From positions 1 to 34,350 of the forward strand of contig JBFLVQ010000021.1 of assembly GCA_040758525.1 (NCBI GenBank): DNA of 34,350 nucleotides, written 5' to 3'. Both the position numbers and the translations under genes were made by a program. The DNA is from JBFLVQ01 sp040758525. Lineage in GTDB: Bacteria > Acidobacteriota > Blastocatellia > Chloracidobacteriales > JADJPF01. Positions 1-10,256 of the stretch are shown here, in pieces. How positions within the stretch are numbered: position 1 is the stretch's first letter; each line of letters begins with the position of its first letter. The notes under the pieces were generated by a model. That model searched no databases. It was not told the origin of the DNA and saw nothing but the letters and a program-made list of their open reading frames with translations.

Positions 1-2743
1 GCCAAGTTATACCGCCATCGCTGGAGCGCTGTATACGGTTGTTGCCAGTATCAGCGACAAAGATCAGGGTATCGGAAGTATCAGAAGCAACTCCACGTGG
101 TGCATTGAATTTACCTAGTGTAGTACCGGGGCCGAAGCCTACTGACTGCCAGCTTGAGCCATCATTGGTGGAGCGTTGTATACGGCTGTTATTGGTGTCA
201 GAAGCATAGATGGTAGTATGCTCGACTGGACAGGCTGGTGCGTTTGCACATGGGCCGCCACCATCAATACATACTTGTGGAGTAATCTGTAGACCCCAGC
301 ACATCAATATGCCTACGTCACCACCTAGATCGTCAGTGATACGTAGAGTCCAGTTGCCATTAACTGCTGCGCCAGACTTACCATTGAAGGCGGCTAACAT
401 ACCTTCCGGTCTGAATGTGCCTGCAAATGGAGCTACTCCTGCCGTAATAGCTGTTGCTGCTGCATCATCAAATACTGTACGGGCAGCACAGCTAGTACCA
501 AAGTTGTCACCAGCGCCACCATTATCAGTAGTCAGTTCTACTGTGGTGCCATCTGGTCCAATCAAGAAGATATCTAGGTCAGCATCAAAGGTATGGGTGA
601 GGAAGAACGAGACTGTCACCTTACCAATTGAGCTAGTAAAGCCAGATACGTTAGTTACCGATGTCACAGTAGCGACATCAAGAATATTGACAGGAACATT
701 GACCGATTCAAAAGGCGTCGGGGTACTGCCTAGAGCGCCGGTATTAAGCGAGAATGGTAGTGTGAACATACCATCGCTGGCAGTATTCACGGTCAGGGTT
801 AAATCGACCTTAGTACCACAAGCAAAGCTAGGATCGATAGTGATCTGGAAAGGTGTCGTATTGACAGCAGTACCGCCAGCAGGAACATTTGGATAGTTCG
901 ACATTGCCTGAGAGACGGTGACACCAGGGGTCATAGTAGAGAGTGTCGCTGTAACACCAGTCGCTGCGCTTGTACCAGTATTACTGATCGTGATATCAAG
1001 GCCAACGCACTCATTGGTATCAATGATACCATTGGTATTGCCATCAAAGTTGATTGCTGCAGTACTGAAATCAAGCAGTGCGCCAGGGCCTGCTACAGGA
1101 ATCGCAGCAACACGTACGTTAGCATTGTTACGAGTATTAGCAAGGTTGCGATCGCGATTGTCACTCCAAGAATAATAGTAGAAGTTACTATCTGCAATTG
1201 CCTGGTCATAGTCACCCATGTAGGTAGTATTAATGACTGGATCGACACCTACTACCACTGGGAAAGAGGCTGTCGTGATACGGAAGTTTGGATTGAAGGT
1301 TACTGCACCACTGATCGAGTCGATACTGGCGATTGCACCATAAACATCAATCAGTTGATTGGCAGGATCACGACGACGATCATAGAAGCCAACAAAAAGA
1401 CCAGAGCCGTCCGGTCTTACCGCGATTACAGGCTGATACTGCTGAGCAGTAGCAGAAGTATCATCATTAACCCGTGTTGGTGTACCCCAAGTAGCGCCGC
1501 CATCAGTCGATCTGGCAAGGAAAATATTTCCCCTATCCCCACCTGTCGTTGCACTGGCATCATTGAATACACAGTATAGATGACCGCTGACAGGGTTAAC
1601 ACCTACTTGTGGGAAACTATTGGAACGGAATCCACCAGTTAATGCAAGATCACCATTGGTACCTGTACCAATCAGGTTTGCTACTGTAATGGTAGGACCA
1701 AAAGTGACACCAAAGTCGGTCGATTTACGCATTGTGATACGTCTGGGAGCAGTACTGGAGTTGTACCAGAAATAGTAGACAGAGTGATCTGGACCAACTG
1801 TAACAAATGCGCCTTGACCACCAGCAGCGATCGATAGGTTACCACCGAAGGTATTACCACCATCGGTAGAACGGGTAAAGCGCATATCATTAGTGCTACC
1901 GAAGTTTCTCCAGCCCAGGTAGACATTGCCTTGACCTGTGCCAGCAAAGTTATCGACTGCCACCCATTCCTTATCCTGCTGACCTGCTGAACCAGGTGTA
2001 CCATTAACAGGCGCCTGGAAAGTCTGGCCATTATCATCAGAACGGAATACTTGTAGTTTTCCTAAGGTCTGGAATCCTAATGTAACAAAGTAGACTCTAC
2101 CAGTAGTTTGATCAACACCAATAATTGGATCACCAGCATCACCTTCGCCAGTTGGATCCTCAGGCAGTATCCCTTTATCAACAAAGCTTGAACCACCATT
2201 GGTGGATACGCCGAAGCCAGTAAAGTGGGCGTTACTGCCAGTAAATGAACCAGAATCATTCCAACCTACAATTACGTTGCCGTTTCGTCCTATCGCAATT
2301 GAGGTCTCGCTCTGGGTATCCTGAGCGGTTAGGTCGAGTTGCGGATTATTAGCAAGAACGTTGTTGACAGCTCCTAGTGGTCGAATAGAGCCACGCAGAC
2401 CAGTTGAGTAGATTGGAGTTGCCAGAGTTGTATTAGGATTAGCAACTGGCTCAACTCCAGATGCTGCTGCTAGTGGAGTGCCTACTGGCGCGGCTATAGT
2501 AGTACGTTTGGAGTCCTCTTTCCTTCCAAATCTCTGCTCAAGTACAGATCTAGCTGCACCAGACAACTCCTCGAACATTTTATCATTGTCGTATAATCCT
2601 CTCAATTCCCCATCTGAGGAATCAAGAGGTTTGATTCCTCCCCCGTTGCCTTGATTCTGGGTGCTGCTGTTGCCGGATACTAGGAAAAAGGATCCTAGTA
2701 CCATAAACAACATTATGGCGATCCCCAAAAAAATTTTCTTCAT
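1..2743 (-). CDS. Large secreted BNR-repeat / P-domain / NHL-repeat protein, 3' end missing
   Basis: The frame is open from an ATG at 2743 to the left edge, giving about 914 residues with no stop. The start has a GGAGG five bases upstream. Residues 1 to about 25 are a signal peptide (MKKIF then a hydrophobic run ending LVSGNS). After a low-complexity linker, residues about 160-515 carry Asp-box (BNR) repeats of the S-T/D-D-G-G-x-T/S-F/W type near 184, 234, 292, 341 and 412, as in sialidase-fold beta propellers. Residues about 550-680 look like an immunoglobulin-like repeat domain (ISNTGTSAATGV). Residues about 690-815 match a proprotein-convertase P-domain (HTFDADLDIFLIGPDG, NWTLRITDD). The last 70 residues contain NHL-like repeats (VADTGNNRIQRS). 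I infer an exported beta-propeller surface or extracellular protein; no catalytic site was recognised. The C-terminus, and any sorting signal, lies outside the window. Confidence 0.85.
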   Translation of the reverse strand, partial: MKKIFLGIAIMLFMVLGSFFLVSGNSSTQNQGNGGGIKPLDSSDGELRGLYDNDKMFEELSGAARSVLEQRFGRKEDSKRTTIAAPVGTPLAAASGVEPVANPNTTLATPIYSTGLRGSIRPLGAVNNVLANNPQLDLTAQDTQSETSIAIGRNGNVIVGWNDSGSFTGSNAHFTGFGVSTNGGSSFVDKGILPEDPTGEGDAGDPIIGVDQTTGRVYFVTLGFQTLGKLQVFRSDDNGQTFQAPVNGTPGSAGQQDKEWVAVDNFAGTGQGNVYLGWRNFGSTNDMRFTRSTDGGNTFGGNLSIAAGGQGAFVTVGPDHSVYYFWYNSSTAPRRITMRKSTDFGVTFGPTITVANLIGTGTNGDLALTGGFRSNSFPQVGVNPVSGHLYCVFNDASATTGGDRGNIFLARSTDGGATWGTPTRVNDDTSATAQQYQPVIAVRPDGSGLFVGFYDRRRDPANQLIDVYGAIASIDSISGAVTFNPNFRITTASFPVVVGVDPVINTTYMGDYDQAIADSNFYYYSWSDNRDRNLANTRNNANVRVAAIPVAGPGALLDFSTAAINFDGNTNGIIDTNECVGLDITISNTGTSAATGVTATLSTMTPGVTVSQAMSNYPNVPAGGTAVNTTPFQITIDPSFACGTKVDLTLTVNTASDGMFTLPFSLNTGALGSTPTPFESVNVPVNILDVATVTSVTNVSGFTSSIGKVTVSFFLTHTFDADLDIFLIGPDGTTVELTTDNGGAGDNFGTSCAARTVFDDAAATAITAGVAPFAGTFRPEGMLAAFNGKSGAAVNGNWTLRITDDLGGDVGILMCWGLQITPQVCIDGGGPCANAPACPVEHTTIYASDTNNSRIQRSTNDGSSWQSVGFGPGTTLGKFNAPRGVASDTSDTLIFVADTGNNRIQRSSDGGITW

Positions 2744-3235
2744 ATCGTCCTCCGACAGCAAACATTATTTAGCTGAAAAAGCGGTCATGGAATATTTAAG
2801 GAGAGTCTGTTAGTAACTGAAACAGCAACGCTATAATTTAGATCGATAGACGCTTTGATGTTAATCGGTATGTTTGTTTCAGTAGTATTTAGGAACCGTA
2901 CTGAGTACCTCTCCGAAAAGGGAACTTAACCAATATGATCAGGTTTCACAATTATTTATAGCTTAAAGAAATCCCTATTTGTACAGCTCATCATAATATG
3001 TATGGATGGCTGGAATGTCAAGGCCTTAGATTGAGATACTTACTATTATTTAGTAGATAGCTATTTTATGCTTGGTTCGGTAATACCTGTTGCTGGTTAA
3101 CTGACATATGTGGATACTTGCGCCAATACAGCGCAAGCTAGAAATCTAGCAACAGGCAAGCCAACATTGTCAAATAATAGTGTTGCCTGATTGCTCTCAC
3201 ATAGTAACTTTACAATATAAAACAGGTGTAAAAAG
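2744..3235. other. 492-bp divergent intergenic region
   Basis: This is the longest stretch without a gene. It lies between the secreted BNR protein (-) and the symporter (+), so it must hold both promoters. No convincing -35/-10 pair or sigma-54 element was found in either direction. The only clear structure is the hairpin cluster at 3117-3189, annotated separately. The rest is AT-rich and featureless to my reading. Confidence 0.6.
3117..3189 (+). promoter_or_regulatory. Cluster of three inverted repeats in the symporter leader
   Basis: Three short perfect inverted repeats follow each other directly: CTTGCGC (3117-3123) with GCGCAAG (3131-3137); GCTAGA (3137-3142) with TCTAGC (3145-3150); and CAGGCAA (3153-3159) with TTGCCTG (3183-3189). 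They end about 46 bases before the symporter ATG. If transcribed they would give a compact structured 5' leader. No riboswitch class was recognised and no U-tract follows, so a regulatory role is inference. Confidence 0.4.
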
Positions 3236-4681
3236 ATGGTGGCAGGAAAGAGTAAGAAACCGACGAAAGAGTTTAAGCGTGATCCTAATACATTTGAACA
3301 TGAAGTGATGACGGATCTAGACGAGAAGACCTCGGATACACCTCGTGGTCTTCCCTTACATACACGAATACTGATAGGTCTAGCGATCGGTGTGTTTGTT
3401 GGTATTGTAGTTAACAATCTCTTTCCAGGACACCCCCGTGTTGCTTGGGTGGTAACCAACATTACGGAACCGATCGGCACCCTCTTTCTACGGTTATTAC
3501 TAATGATCGTTGTGCCATTAGTCTTCTCCTCATTAGTTGTAGGTGTGGCAGGAATTGGTGATGTTCGTAAGCTTGGACGTGTAGGACTAAAGTCTTTTGC
3601 CTACACAATTATTATTTCTGCAATCTCAGTAGTAATTGGATTAGTGTTAGCCAATACATTACGACCTGGCGACCGTGTTGATGTAACTACACGTACACTG
3701 CTTGAGCAACGCTACAAATCGGATGCCAACAAACGTGTCGAGGACGCCAAGAAGGCTAGTGCAGCCAACAATGATTCCGTATTAATGCAAGTCGTTAAAA
3801 CGATCGTGCCTGTCAATCCTGTTACTGCAGTCGCCAGTGAGACGCCCAATATGTTACATCTGATGTTCTTTGCCTTGATCATTGGTATTGCTATCACACT
3901 TATTCCTACAGATACCGCCGCGCCGCTACTACGTATGTTACAGGCTCTTTACGAAGTCACGGCAAAGATCATAGAGATGATTATGCGATTGGCACCTTAT
4001 GCAGTGGCTTGTCTGCTTTTCAATAACACTGCACGTTTTGGCCTTGATCTATTACAGGCGCTCTTCTGGTTTGTGCTTACTGTGCTATTAGGACTCTCAC
4101 TACATATGTTCGGAGTCTATTCACTCTCGGTCTATCTACTTTCACGCCTCTCTCCACTAGAGTTTTTCCGTCGTATCAAGGTTGTTATGCTTACTGCCTT
4201 CTCTACCTCTTCATCGAATGCAACACTGCCGACGGCACTACGTATCTCAGAAGAGAATCTAGGTGTACCACCACAGATCAACAGTTTTGTACTTACTGTA
4301 GGCGCGACTGCCAATCAGAATGGTACTGCTCTCTATGAGGGTGTTACAGTACTCTTTCTCGCCCAATTAGCGGGCGTTACTCTTCCTCTCAGCCAACAAT
4401 TGATGGTTGTCTACTTGGCCATTCTAGGCGGTATAGGTACAGCAGGTGTGCCTTCTGGATCGATCCCTTTTATTATAGGGGTGCTTGTTACTGTTAATGT
4501 CGATCCTGCTCTTATTGCAATTATACTGGGTGTCGATCGTATACTCGATATGTGCCGCACTACATTAAACGTGGCAGGTGATATCACCGCAGCAACTTAT
4601 GTAGCCCGTTCTGAAGGCTATGAACTGCTTAAGCCAACTCCCGTACTAGCTAGTACTGTCGTGGAAACACAGACTGAATAG
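3236..4681 (+). CDS. Dicarboxylate/amino-acid:cation (DAACS) symporter
   Basis: This 481-residue inner-membrane carrier belongs to the GltP/DctA/GltPh family (TC 2.A.23), which imports acidic amino acids or C4-dicarboxylates with H+ or Na+. Family motifs are in order: the serine-rich HP1 tip (STSSSNATLP, about 322-331), the TM7 motif NQNGT (about 361-365, NMDGT in relatives), the HP2 tip GTAGVPSGS (about 401-409) and the TM8 segment DRILDMCRTTLNVAGD (about 433-448). The Asp and Arg in TM8 bind the substrate amino and side-chain carboxylate groups in characterised members. The arginine (DMCRTT) suggests an acidic substrate. A hydrophilic N-terminal extension of about 40 residues precedes TM1. 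AGGTG lies seven bases before the ATG. The gene is monocistronic, with a strong hairpin after it. Which acidic substrate is carried cannot be told. Confidence 0.93.
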   Translation: MVAGKSKKPTKEFKRDPNTFEHEVMTDLDEKTSDTPRGLPLHTRILIGLAIGVFVGIVVNNLFPGHPRVAWVVTNITEPIGTLFLRLLLMIVVPLVFSSLVVGVAGIGDVRKLGRVGLKSFAYTIIISAISVVIGLVLANTLRPGDRVDVTTRTLLEQRYKSDANKRVEDAKKASAANNDSVLMQVVKTIVPVNPVTAVASETPNMLHLMFFALIIGIAITLIPTDTAAPLLRMLQALYEVTAKIIEMIMRLAPYAVACLLFNNTARFGLDLLQALFWFVLTVLLGLSLHMFGVYSLSVYLLSRLSPLEFFRRIKVVMLTAFSTSSSNATLPTALRISEENLGVPPQINSFVLTVGATANQNGTALYEGVTVLFLAQLAGVTLPLSQQLMVVYLAILGGIGTAGVPSGSIPFIIGVLVTVNVDPALIAIILGVDRILDMCRTTLNVAGDITAATYVARSEGYELLKPTPVLASTVVETQTE

Positions 4682-4734
4682 AGATCATAGCAGCAGCCTT
4701 AACTATCAGGCGATGATAAGACTATTTTACTGGC

Positions 4735-4766
4735 GAGACCAGAGAAGAAGAGCTTTCTCTGGTCTC
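4735..4766. terminator. Bidirectional hairpin between convergent genes
   Basis: A perfect 12-bp stem (4735-4746 with 4755-4766) encloses an 8-base loop. It sits between the stop of the symporter (4681, +) and the stop of the BNR protein (4789, -), where a shared terminator is expected. No long T-run follows on either strand. Confidence 0.6.
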
Positions 4767-4788
4767 TGTGGTGAGGATTATATTAGGC

Positions 4789-5901
4789 TTAGGGGATAGC
4801 AGAGAACCTTACACAATAGATCGGCGGCAGATGTGTATATATACAATGCCAGGAATCACCTTGATCTTCAGAGATCCACAATCCACCTGTAGTGGAACCT
4901 ATTGCTAATCGCGTTCCGGTTCTATCTACCGACATTCCATGCCGATAAATAAGATCGTAGGCATGTTGTTGAGGTAGACCCTCACGTAAAATTTCAAAGC
5001 TCTTACCACCATTACGTGTTCGTGTTACTACCAGTTGGCTGTTAACAGGAATACGACGCTCATCTTTAATTGCTGGTACAAACCAAGCCGTATCAGGATC
5101 ATTAGGATGAACCTCAGTAGCAAAACCGAATACAGAAGGTTGAACATCCTTTATTTCTTGCCAACTTAATGCTGCATCTAGAGAGCGAAAGATGCCATTA
5201 TGATGCTGTGCCCAGAACATATCGGGATTTGATCTACATTGGACAACACGATGAGGATCTTGCACAATAGGATCATCACGCCGTTCAGGAGGCATATAAG
5301 CCGCCCACATACCTTTACTACGACATTCCCAACCCTCTCCAGCATTCAAACTGGTCCATACACCACCACAGGAGACTCCCACAGTAATGTGTTGACTGTT
5401 GCGAGGATTTACACAAATGGAATGGATACCAGGCAGATCAGCGCCGCCACCAAACCATTCACTACGTTCAGGAAGTTGCCAAAGCGACTCATTTAACTGC
5501 CAACTATCTCCACAATCTTTTGATAAGAAAAGCCCACCCGGTATCGTACCAGCCCAAATATAGTTGGGTTGATCGCTACCACCTGCTTCTAACGACCATA
5601 TCTGAGTTAGCTTCCAGGCAACGCCAGCCTTTTCTGTCTCTGCTTCCGGCTGTTTAGGATAGCTAGGGATAGCACACTCCTCCCAATTCTCTCCACCATC
5701 CTTAGAGCGATGCATCTTTACACCAAAATGGCCTAGATTAAGAGCCGCATAGATAGTTCCATCTCGCTCGTCAGGAAGCACCATTGTGACTGGATCGCCA
5801 AGAAAACTTACTCTAGTGATCGACCAATCCGGCTGATTGCCGGCACGTCGTTGAATACTAAAAAGACCCTTGCGTGTTGCAACAAAAACTCTCTTGCTCA
5901 A
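4789..5901 (-). CDS. Cytoplasmic BNR/Asp-box repeat protein (sialidase-fold propeller)
   Basis: 370 residues without a signal peptide or membrane segment. Asp-box repeats of the S-x-D-x-G-x-x-W type occur at about 66-73, 127-134, 185-191, 240-247, 295-302 and 344-351, consistent with a six-bladed propeller of the exo-alpha-sialidase/VPS10-like fold. The N-terminus (VFVATRKGLF) is typical of this bacterial family. The catalytic RIP motif and the arginine triad of true sialidases were not recognised, so the enzyme name should not be taken literally. The start is TTG at 5901, chosen because AAGGAG lies nine bases upstream and no ATG fits better. It follows the MoaD-like gene by 61 bases and probably shares its promoter at 6290-6319. 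As I recall, this pairing with a MoaD/ThiS-like gene recurs in other bacteria, which suggests a joint but unknown role. Confidence 0.85.
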   Translation of the reverse strand: MSKRVFVATRKGLFSIQRRAGNQPDWSITRVSFLGDPVTMVLPDERDGTIYAALNLGHFGVKMHRSKDGGENWEECAIPSYPKQPEAETEKAGVAWKLTQIWSLEAGGSDQPNYIWAGTIPGGLFLSKDCGDSWQLNESLWQLPERSEWFGGGADLPGIHSICVNPRNSQHITVGVSCGGVWTSLNAGEGWECRSKGMWAAYMPPERRDDPIVQDPHRVVQCRSNPDMFWAQHHNGIFRSLDAALSWQEIKDVQPSVFGFATEVHPNDPDTAWFVPAIKDERRIPVNSQLVVTRTRNGGKSFEILREGLPQQHAYDLIYRHGMSVDRTGTRLAIGSTTGGLWISEDQGDSWHCIYTHLPPIYCVRFSAIP

Positions 5902-5962
5902 GTGTGTTACTCCTTAACTCTTATCAATGGTAAGTTGAAATTATCTTCTCTGATGGGTGGTC

Positions 5963-6232
5963 TCAACCGCCTGAGAGCGCCTGCATTACATAGACTTCGC
6001 CAGTCTCTTTCACTGGATCGCTTAAACTGGTGCGATCAGTGATCAACTGACCATCAACAAAAATCACCATATGTGGTCGTAAATGGCCCTGTTCATCAAG
6101 TATGTAGCTTTTTAAGCGAGGGATTTCATTAAAGACCGATGCTAGCACTTCTTGCACAGTGTGGCCAGAAACTTCTCTAGGAGGGCATGAGATATAGCGC
6201 TCAAGATGAGAGGTAAAGACAACCTGTGGCAT
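5963..6232 (-). CDS. MoaD/ThiS-family ubiquitin-fold protein
   Basis: 89 residues from an ATG at 6232, which has AAAGGG five bases upstream. An in-frame TTG at 6265 would add 11 residues but has no SD. The protein has the size and plan of a beta-grasp sulfur carrier and ends in the diglycine SGG needed for C-terminal adenylation or thiocarboxylation in MoaD, ThiS and their protein-modifier relatives. The segment HMVIFVDGQLI, followed by an acidic/polar turn and GEVYVMQALSGG, fits the last strands of the fold. No E1-like adenylase (MoeB/ThiF), MoaE or thiazole gene is in the window, so the partner is unknown. The immediate downstream gene is the BNR-repeat protein. It may be a sulfur carrier for an uncharacterised step or a ubiquitin-like modifier. 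Confidence 0.85.
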   Translation of the reverse strand: MPQVVFTSHLERYISCPPREVSGHTVQEVLASVFNEIPRLKSYILDEQGHLRPHMVIFVDGQLITDRTSLSDPVKETGEVYVMQALSGG

Positions 6233-6289
6233 CTTATCCCTTTCTGCAGTCACGCTGCGGTTCAAATATTTCCCGCGGTTGTAAGGGCA

Positions 6290-6319
6290 ATTCTAGTTAT
6301 TTCGCCTATATTTTGTCAA
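6290..6319 (-). promoter_or_regulatory. Sigma-70-type promoter for moaD-like/BNR genes
   Basis: On the minus strand TTGACA (6319-6314) is separated by 18 bases from TAGAAT (6295-6290, five of six consensus bases). Transcription would start near 6283, about 50 bases before the MoaD-like ATG. It lies between the stop of the kinase-TPR gene and the MoaD-like gene, so the last two genes can be transcribed apart from the three upstream of them. Confidence 0.65.
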
Positions 6320-6333
6320 GGAGATTTAGGCGA

Positions 6334-8655
6334 CTATGCCTGACTTTTAAGCATACCTGTTAGACCAATCTTTTCTGCTAGTGTAAAGAAACGTGGGTCT
6401 GTACGCAAATGGTCGAACTTAGGAGTAACATTGAGCCAGATCAGCCCCTCAGATTGATCTTTATAAGCCTTCTCTAGCCATTCGAATGCTTCATCATATG
6501 CGCCTAGCGCAGTATGTAGCGCAGCAATATCGAGTGGCGATATATATCTTTGTGATGAGGGCAGCATCAGCTCTGTAAGTATCTCTTGAGCAGCTTGGCG
6601 GTCACCAGCAGCAGCATAAGCATAACCAAGCGCTGCGCGTGTATCTGGATCATTATCAAGTTGTAATGCCTTATGTAAGGTTACCAATGCTTCTTGATAC
6701 ATTCCTTTAAATATATAGGTCCAGCCTAGCCAATAGTGTGCTGGTACAAAATTGGCATCCATTTCAATCGTTTTAGAAAACTGTTGGATCGCTTGGTCAT
6801 AACGACGTGCAAGGAAATAGGCCCAGCCAACTCCTACACTAAGAATTAGTGAGAGTGGATCTAATTCCTGTGCCTTTTCTGTTCTTGCGATCGCTGCATC
6901 TAAGCGCCCCATTGCGATCAGATAATGGCCATACCAGCTATGTGCAGTAGCATAATTGGGATTAAGCTGGATAGCGCGCTGATAGCCTAGCTCTGCTCTG
7001 GTCCAATCTCGATCATAGAAGGCGATTGCATGGGCAAGCGAACAATGGGCTTGAGCAAGGGTTTCGTCGATGGAAAGCGCCTGCTGAGCAGCGGCCTTTG
7101 CTTTTGGGATCGATTCTTTGGGTGGCATTCCACCATAATTGGCTAACAAGACATAAGAGTCGGCCAGTCCTGCATAGGCAAGCGCATAGCAGGGATCTTT
7201 CTCAATTGCCAAATTAAAATATTCAATACTCTTTTTCAAACTATCGCTAGTGCGTTTGTTCCAGTGATAACGCCCTTTGAGGTAGAGTTGGTAGGCTTCC
7301 GTGTTATTGGTGTAACGTTTGGCAAGATGGCGTTGCTCTTCACCACTCAACTTGGTAAGCAATTTCTTTGAGATATTTCGTGAGATCTCTTCCTGTAGAA
7401 CAAAGATATCAGTAAGTTTGCGTTGATACTGCTCACCCCACAGTTGTGAGCCATCAAAAACATCTACCAATTCTACCTGAATATTTAAGGTATCACCCAA
7501 TTGTACTGCCCGTCCTGTCACTAGGGCACGTACGTTGAGTTGTTGACCTATCTGCTGTGGATCAACAGGCTGATTCTTATAGCGGAACACCGTGCTACGC
7601 GCCATTACCTTCAACTTGGGGAATTGGGAAAGGCTATTAATGATGCTCTCGGTAATACCATCGATCAAGTACTCTGCATTTAGATCTAGGCTGGTATTGG
7701 CGAGGGGGAGAATTGCCAGCGAATCGATGGTTTTACGTGTCTGACGAGGTGCAACACGCCGTCGTGTCTGATGGCGGTCAGATACAAAAGTAGTCTCCAA
7801 ATTATTATTAGCAGCCGTCTTGAGTGCGACAAGCAGTTCTTGTGCAGAAGGGAAGCGTTGTTGTTGATCCTTCTCTAAACAGTGCAGAATCAGACGTTCT
7901 AGATCGGTTGGAGTCTTTTTGCTTATCTTACTTAGTCGTAGTGGATGCTCCTTGAGAATCGCTGCCATTGTCTTAACAGGGGTGCTACGCTGGAAAGGGC
8001 TATTACCGGTGAGCATCTCATAAAAGACACAGCCAAAAGAGAAGATATCGGTACGAGCATCTACTGGTTCACCTGCTACCAGTTCAGGCGACATATAAGG
8101 CACGGTACCCATGACAATACTGGGATCGGTCTGGAATTGCTTAGTAGGTAGGCTAGTACAATTTTGTGTCTGTTCGGCTGACTCTATACGCGCCAGTCCA
8201 AAATCTAGAATCTTGACAATCCCATCGATAGTAAGAAAGATATTTTCCGGTTTAAGGTCACGATGTATGACTCCTTTGGAATGTGCTGCACAGATACCTT
8301 CTGCAATTGCGGTGGCAATCTGTAGAGCTTGCTGCCAAGAAAGAATGGCGCGCACAATACGACTACGCAATGTCTCACCATTAAGCAATTCGGTAACGGC
8401 AAAGTAGATACCTTGCTCATTACCGAAATCATAAATAGTGAGTATATGAGGATGAGAAAGCGCTGCCAGTGCCCTTGCTTCACGCTGGAAACGGCCAAGC
8501 ATTTCAGTATTCTCAGCCAAGCGTTCCGGCAATACCTTAATGGCCACTTCGCGGTCTAGGCGCTGGTCACGGGCACGGTAGACTTCCCCCATTCCGCCCA
8601 CACCTAGTGTAGAAATAATTGTATAGTGGCCGAGGCGTGTGCCAACGGCAATCAA
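6334..8655 (-). CDS. Ser/Thr protein kinase with TolB-N-like domain and TPR repeats
   Basis: 773 residues. Residues about 11-285 are a eukaryotic-type (Hanks) kinase: glycine loop GVGGMGEV (18-25), ATP-binding K40, HRDLKPEN (131-138, catalytic D133) and DFG (151-153), so it should be active. Residues about 311-435 resemble the TolB-N/COG5616 domain (LAILPLAN, YLIDGITESI, RALVTGRAV), which is often fused to signalling domains in Acidobacteriota. From about 451 to 730 there are TPR repeats. No membrane segment lies between kinase and TPRs, so the whole protein appears cytoplasmic. The start is TTG at 8655, with AGAGG six bases upstream and no nearby ATG. It begins 34 bases after the POT transporter gene, which suggests co-transcription and a possible link to peptide uptake. 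Substrates are unknown. Confidence 0.9.
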   Translation of the reverse strand: MIAVGTRLGHYTIISTLGVGGMGEVYRARDQRLDREVAIKVLPERLAENTEMLGRFQREARALAALSHPHILTIYDFGNEQGIYFAVTELLNGETLRSRIVRAILSWQQALQIATAIAEGICAAHSKGVIHRDLKPENIFLTIDGIVKILDFGLARIESAEQTQNCTSLPTKQFQTDPSIVMGTVPYMSPELVAGEPVDARTDIFSFGCVFYEMLTGNSPFQRSTPVKTMAAILKEHPLRLSKISKKTPTDLERLILHCLEKDQQQRFPSAQELLVALKTAANNNLETTFVSDRHQTRRRVAPRQTRKTIDSLAILPLANTSLDLNAEYLIDGITESIINSLSQFPKLKVMARSTVFRYKNQPVDPQQIGQQLNVRALVTGRAVQLGDTLNIQVELVDVFDGSQLWGEQYQRKLTDIFVLQEEISRNISKKLLTKLSGEEQRHLAKRYTNNTEAYQLYLKGRYHWNKRTSDSLKKSIEYFNLAIEKDPCYALAYAGLADSYVLLANYGGMPPKESIPKAKAAAQQALSIDETLAQAHCSLAHAIAFYDRDWTRAELGYQRAIQLNPNYATAHSWYGHYLIAMGRLDAAIARTEKAQELDPLSLILSVGVGWAYFLARRYDQAIQQFSKTIEMDANFVPAHYWLGWTYIFKGMYQEALVTLHKALQLDNDPDTRAALGYAYAAAGDRQAAQEILTELMLPSSQRYISPLDIAALHTALGAYDEAFEWLEKAYKDQSEGLIWLNVTPKFDHLRTDPRFFTLAEKIGLTGMLKSQA

Positions 8656-8689
8656 TCAGAGCCTCTTTCTCGTTATTTAGTAACCGATC

Positions 8690-10213
<1,524 letters not shown>

Positions 10214-10256
10214 ACTGTTTAATCCTTTTCATGATTTTTTGCTAAATTCTTAGCTC

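Noticed and set aside
210..896. Long open frame on the plus strand
   Set aside because: It lies antisense to the continuous BNR/P-domain/NHL coding frame, has a Ser/Thr/Val-rich biased composition and no recognisable domain.
3074..3095. Sigma-54-like GG...GC pair before the symporter
   Set aside because: The GG-GC spacing is one base too long and the flanking bases do not match.
3060..3200. Possible tRNA or small structured RNA
   Set aside because: Stem lengths and order do not give a cloverleaf, and the GGTTCG-like string at 3074 is not placed in a T-arm.
3097..3480. Minus-strand open frame overlapping the symporter start
   Set aside because: It covers the structured leader and antisense of a strongly conserved transporter; no SD or domain supports it.
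4789..5901. Naming the BNR protein an active sialidase
   Set aside because: Only the Asp-box repeats of the fold are visible; no catalytic Arg triad or RIP motif was recognised and there is no export signal.
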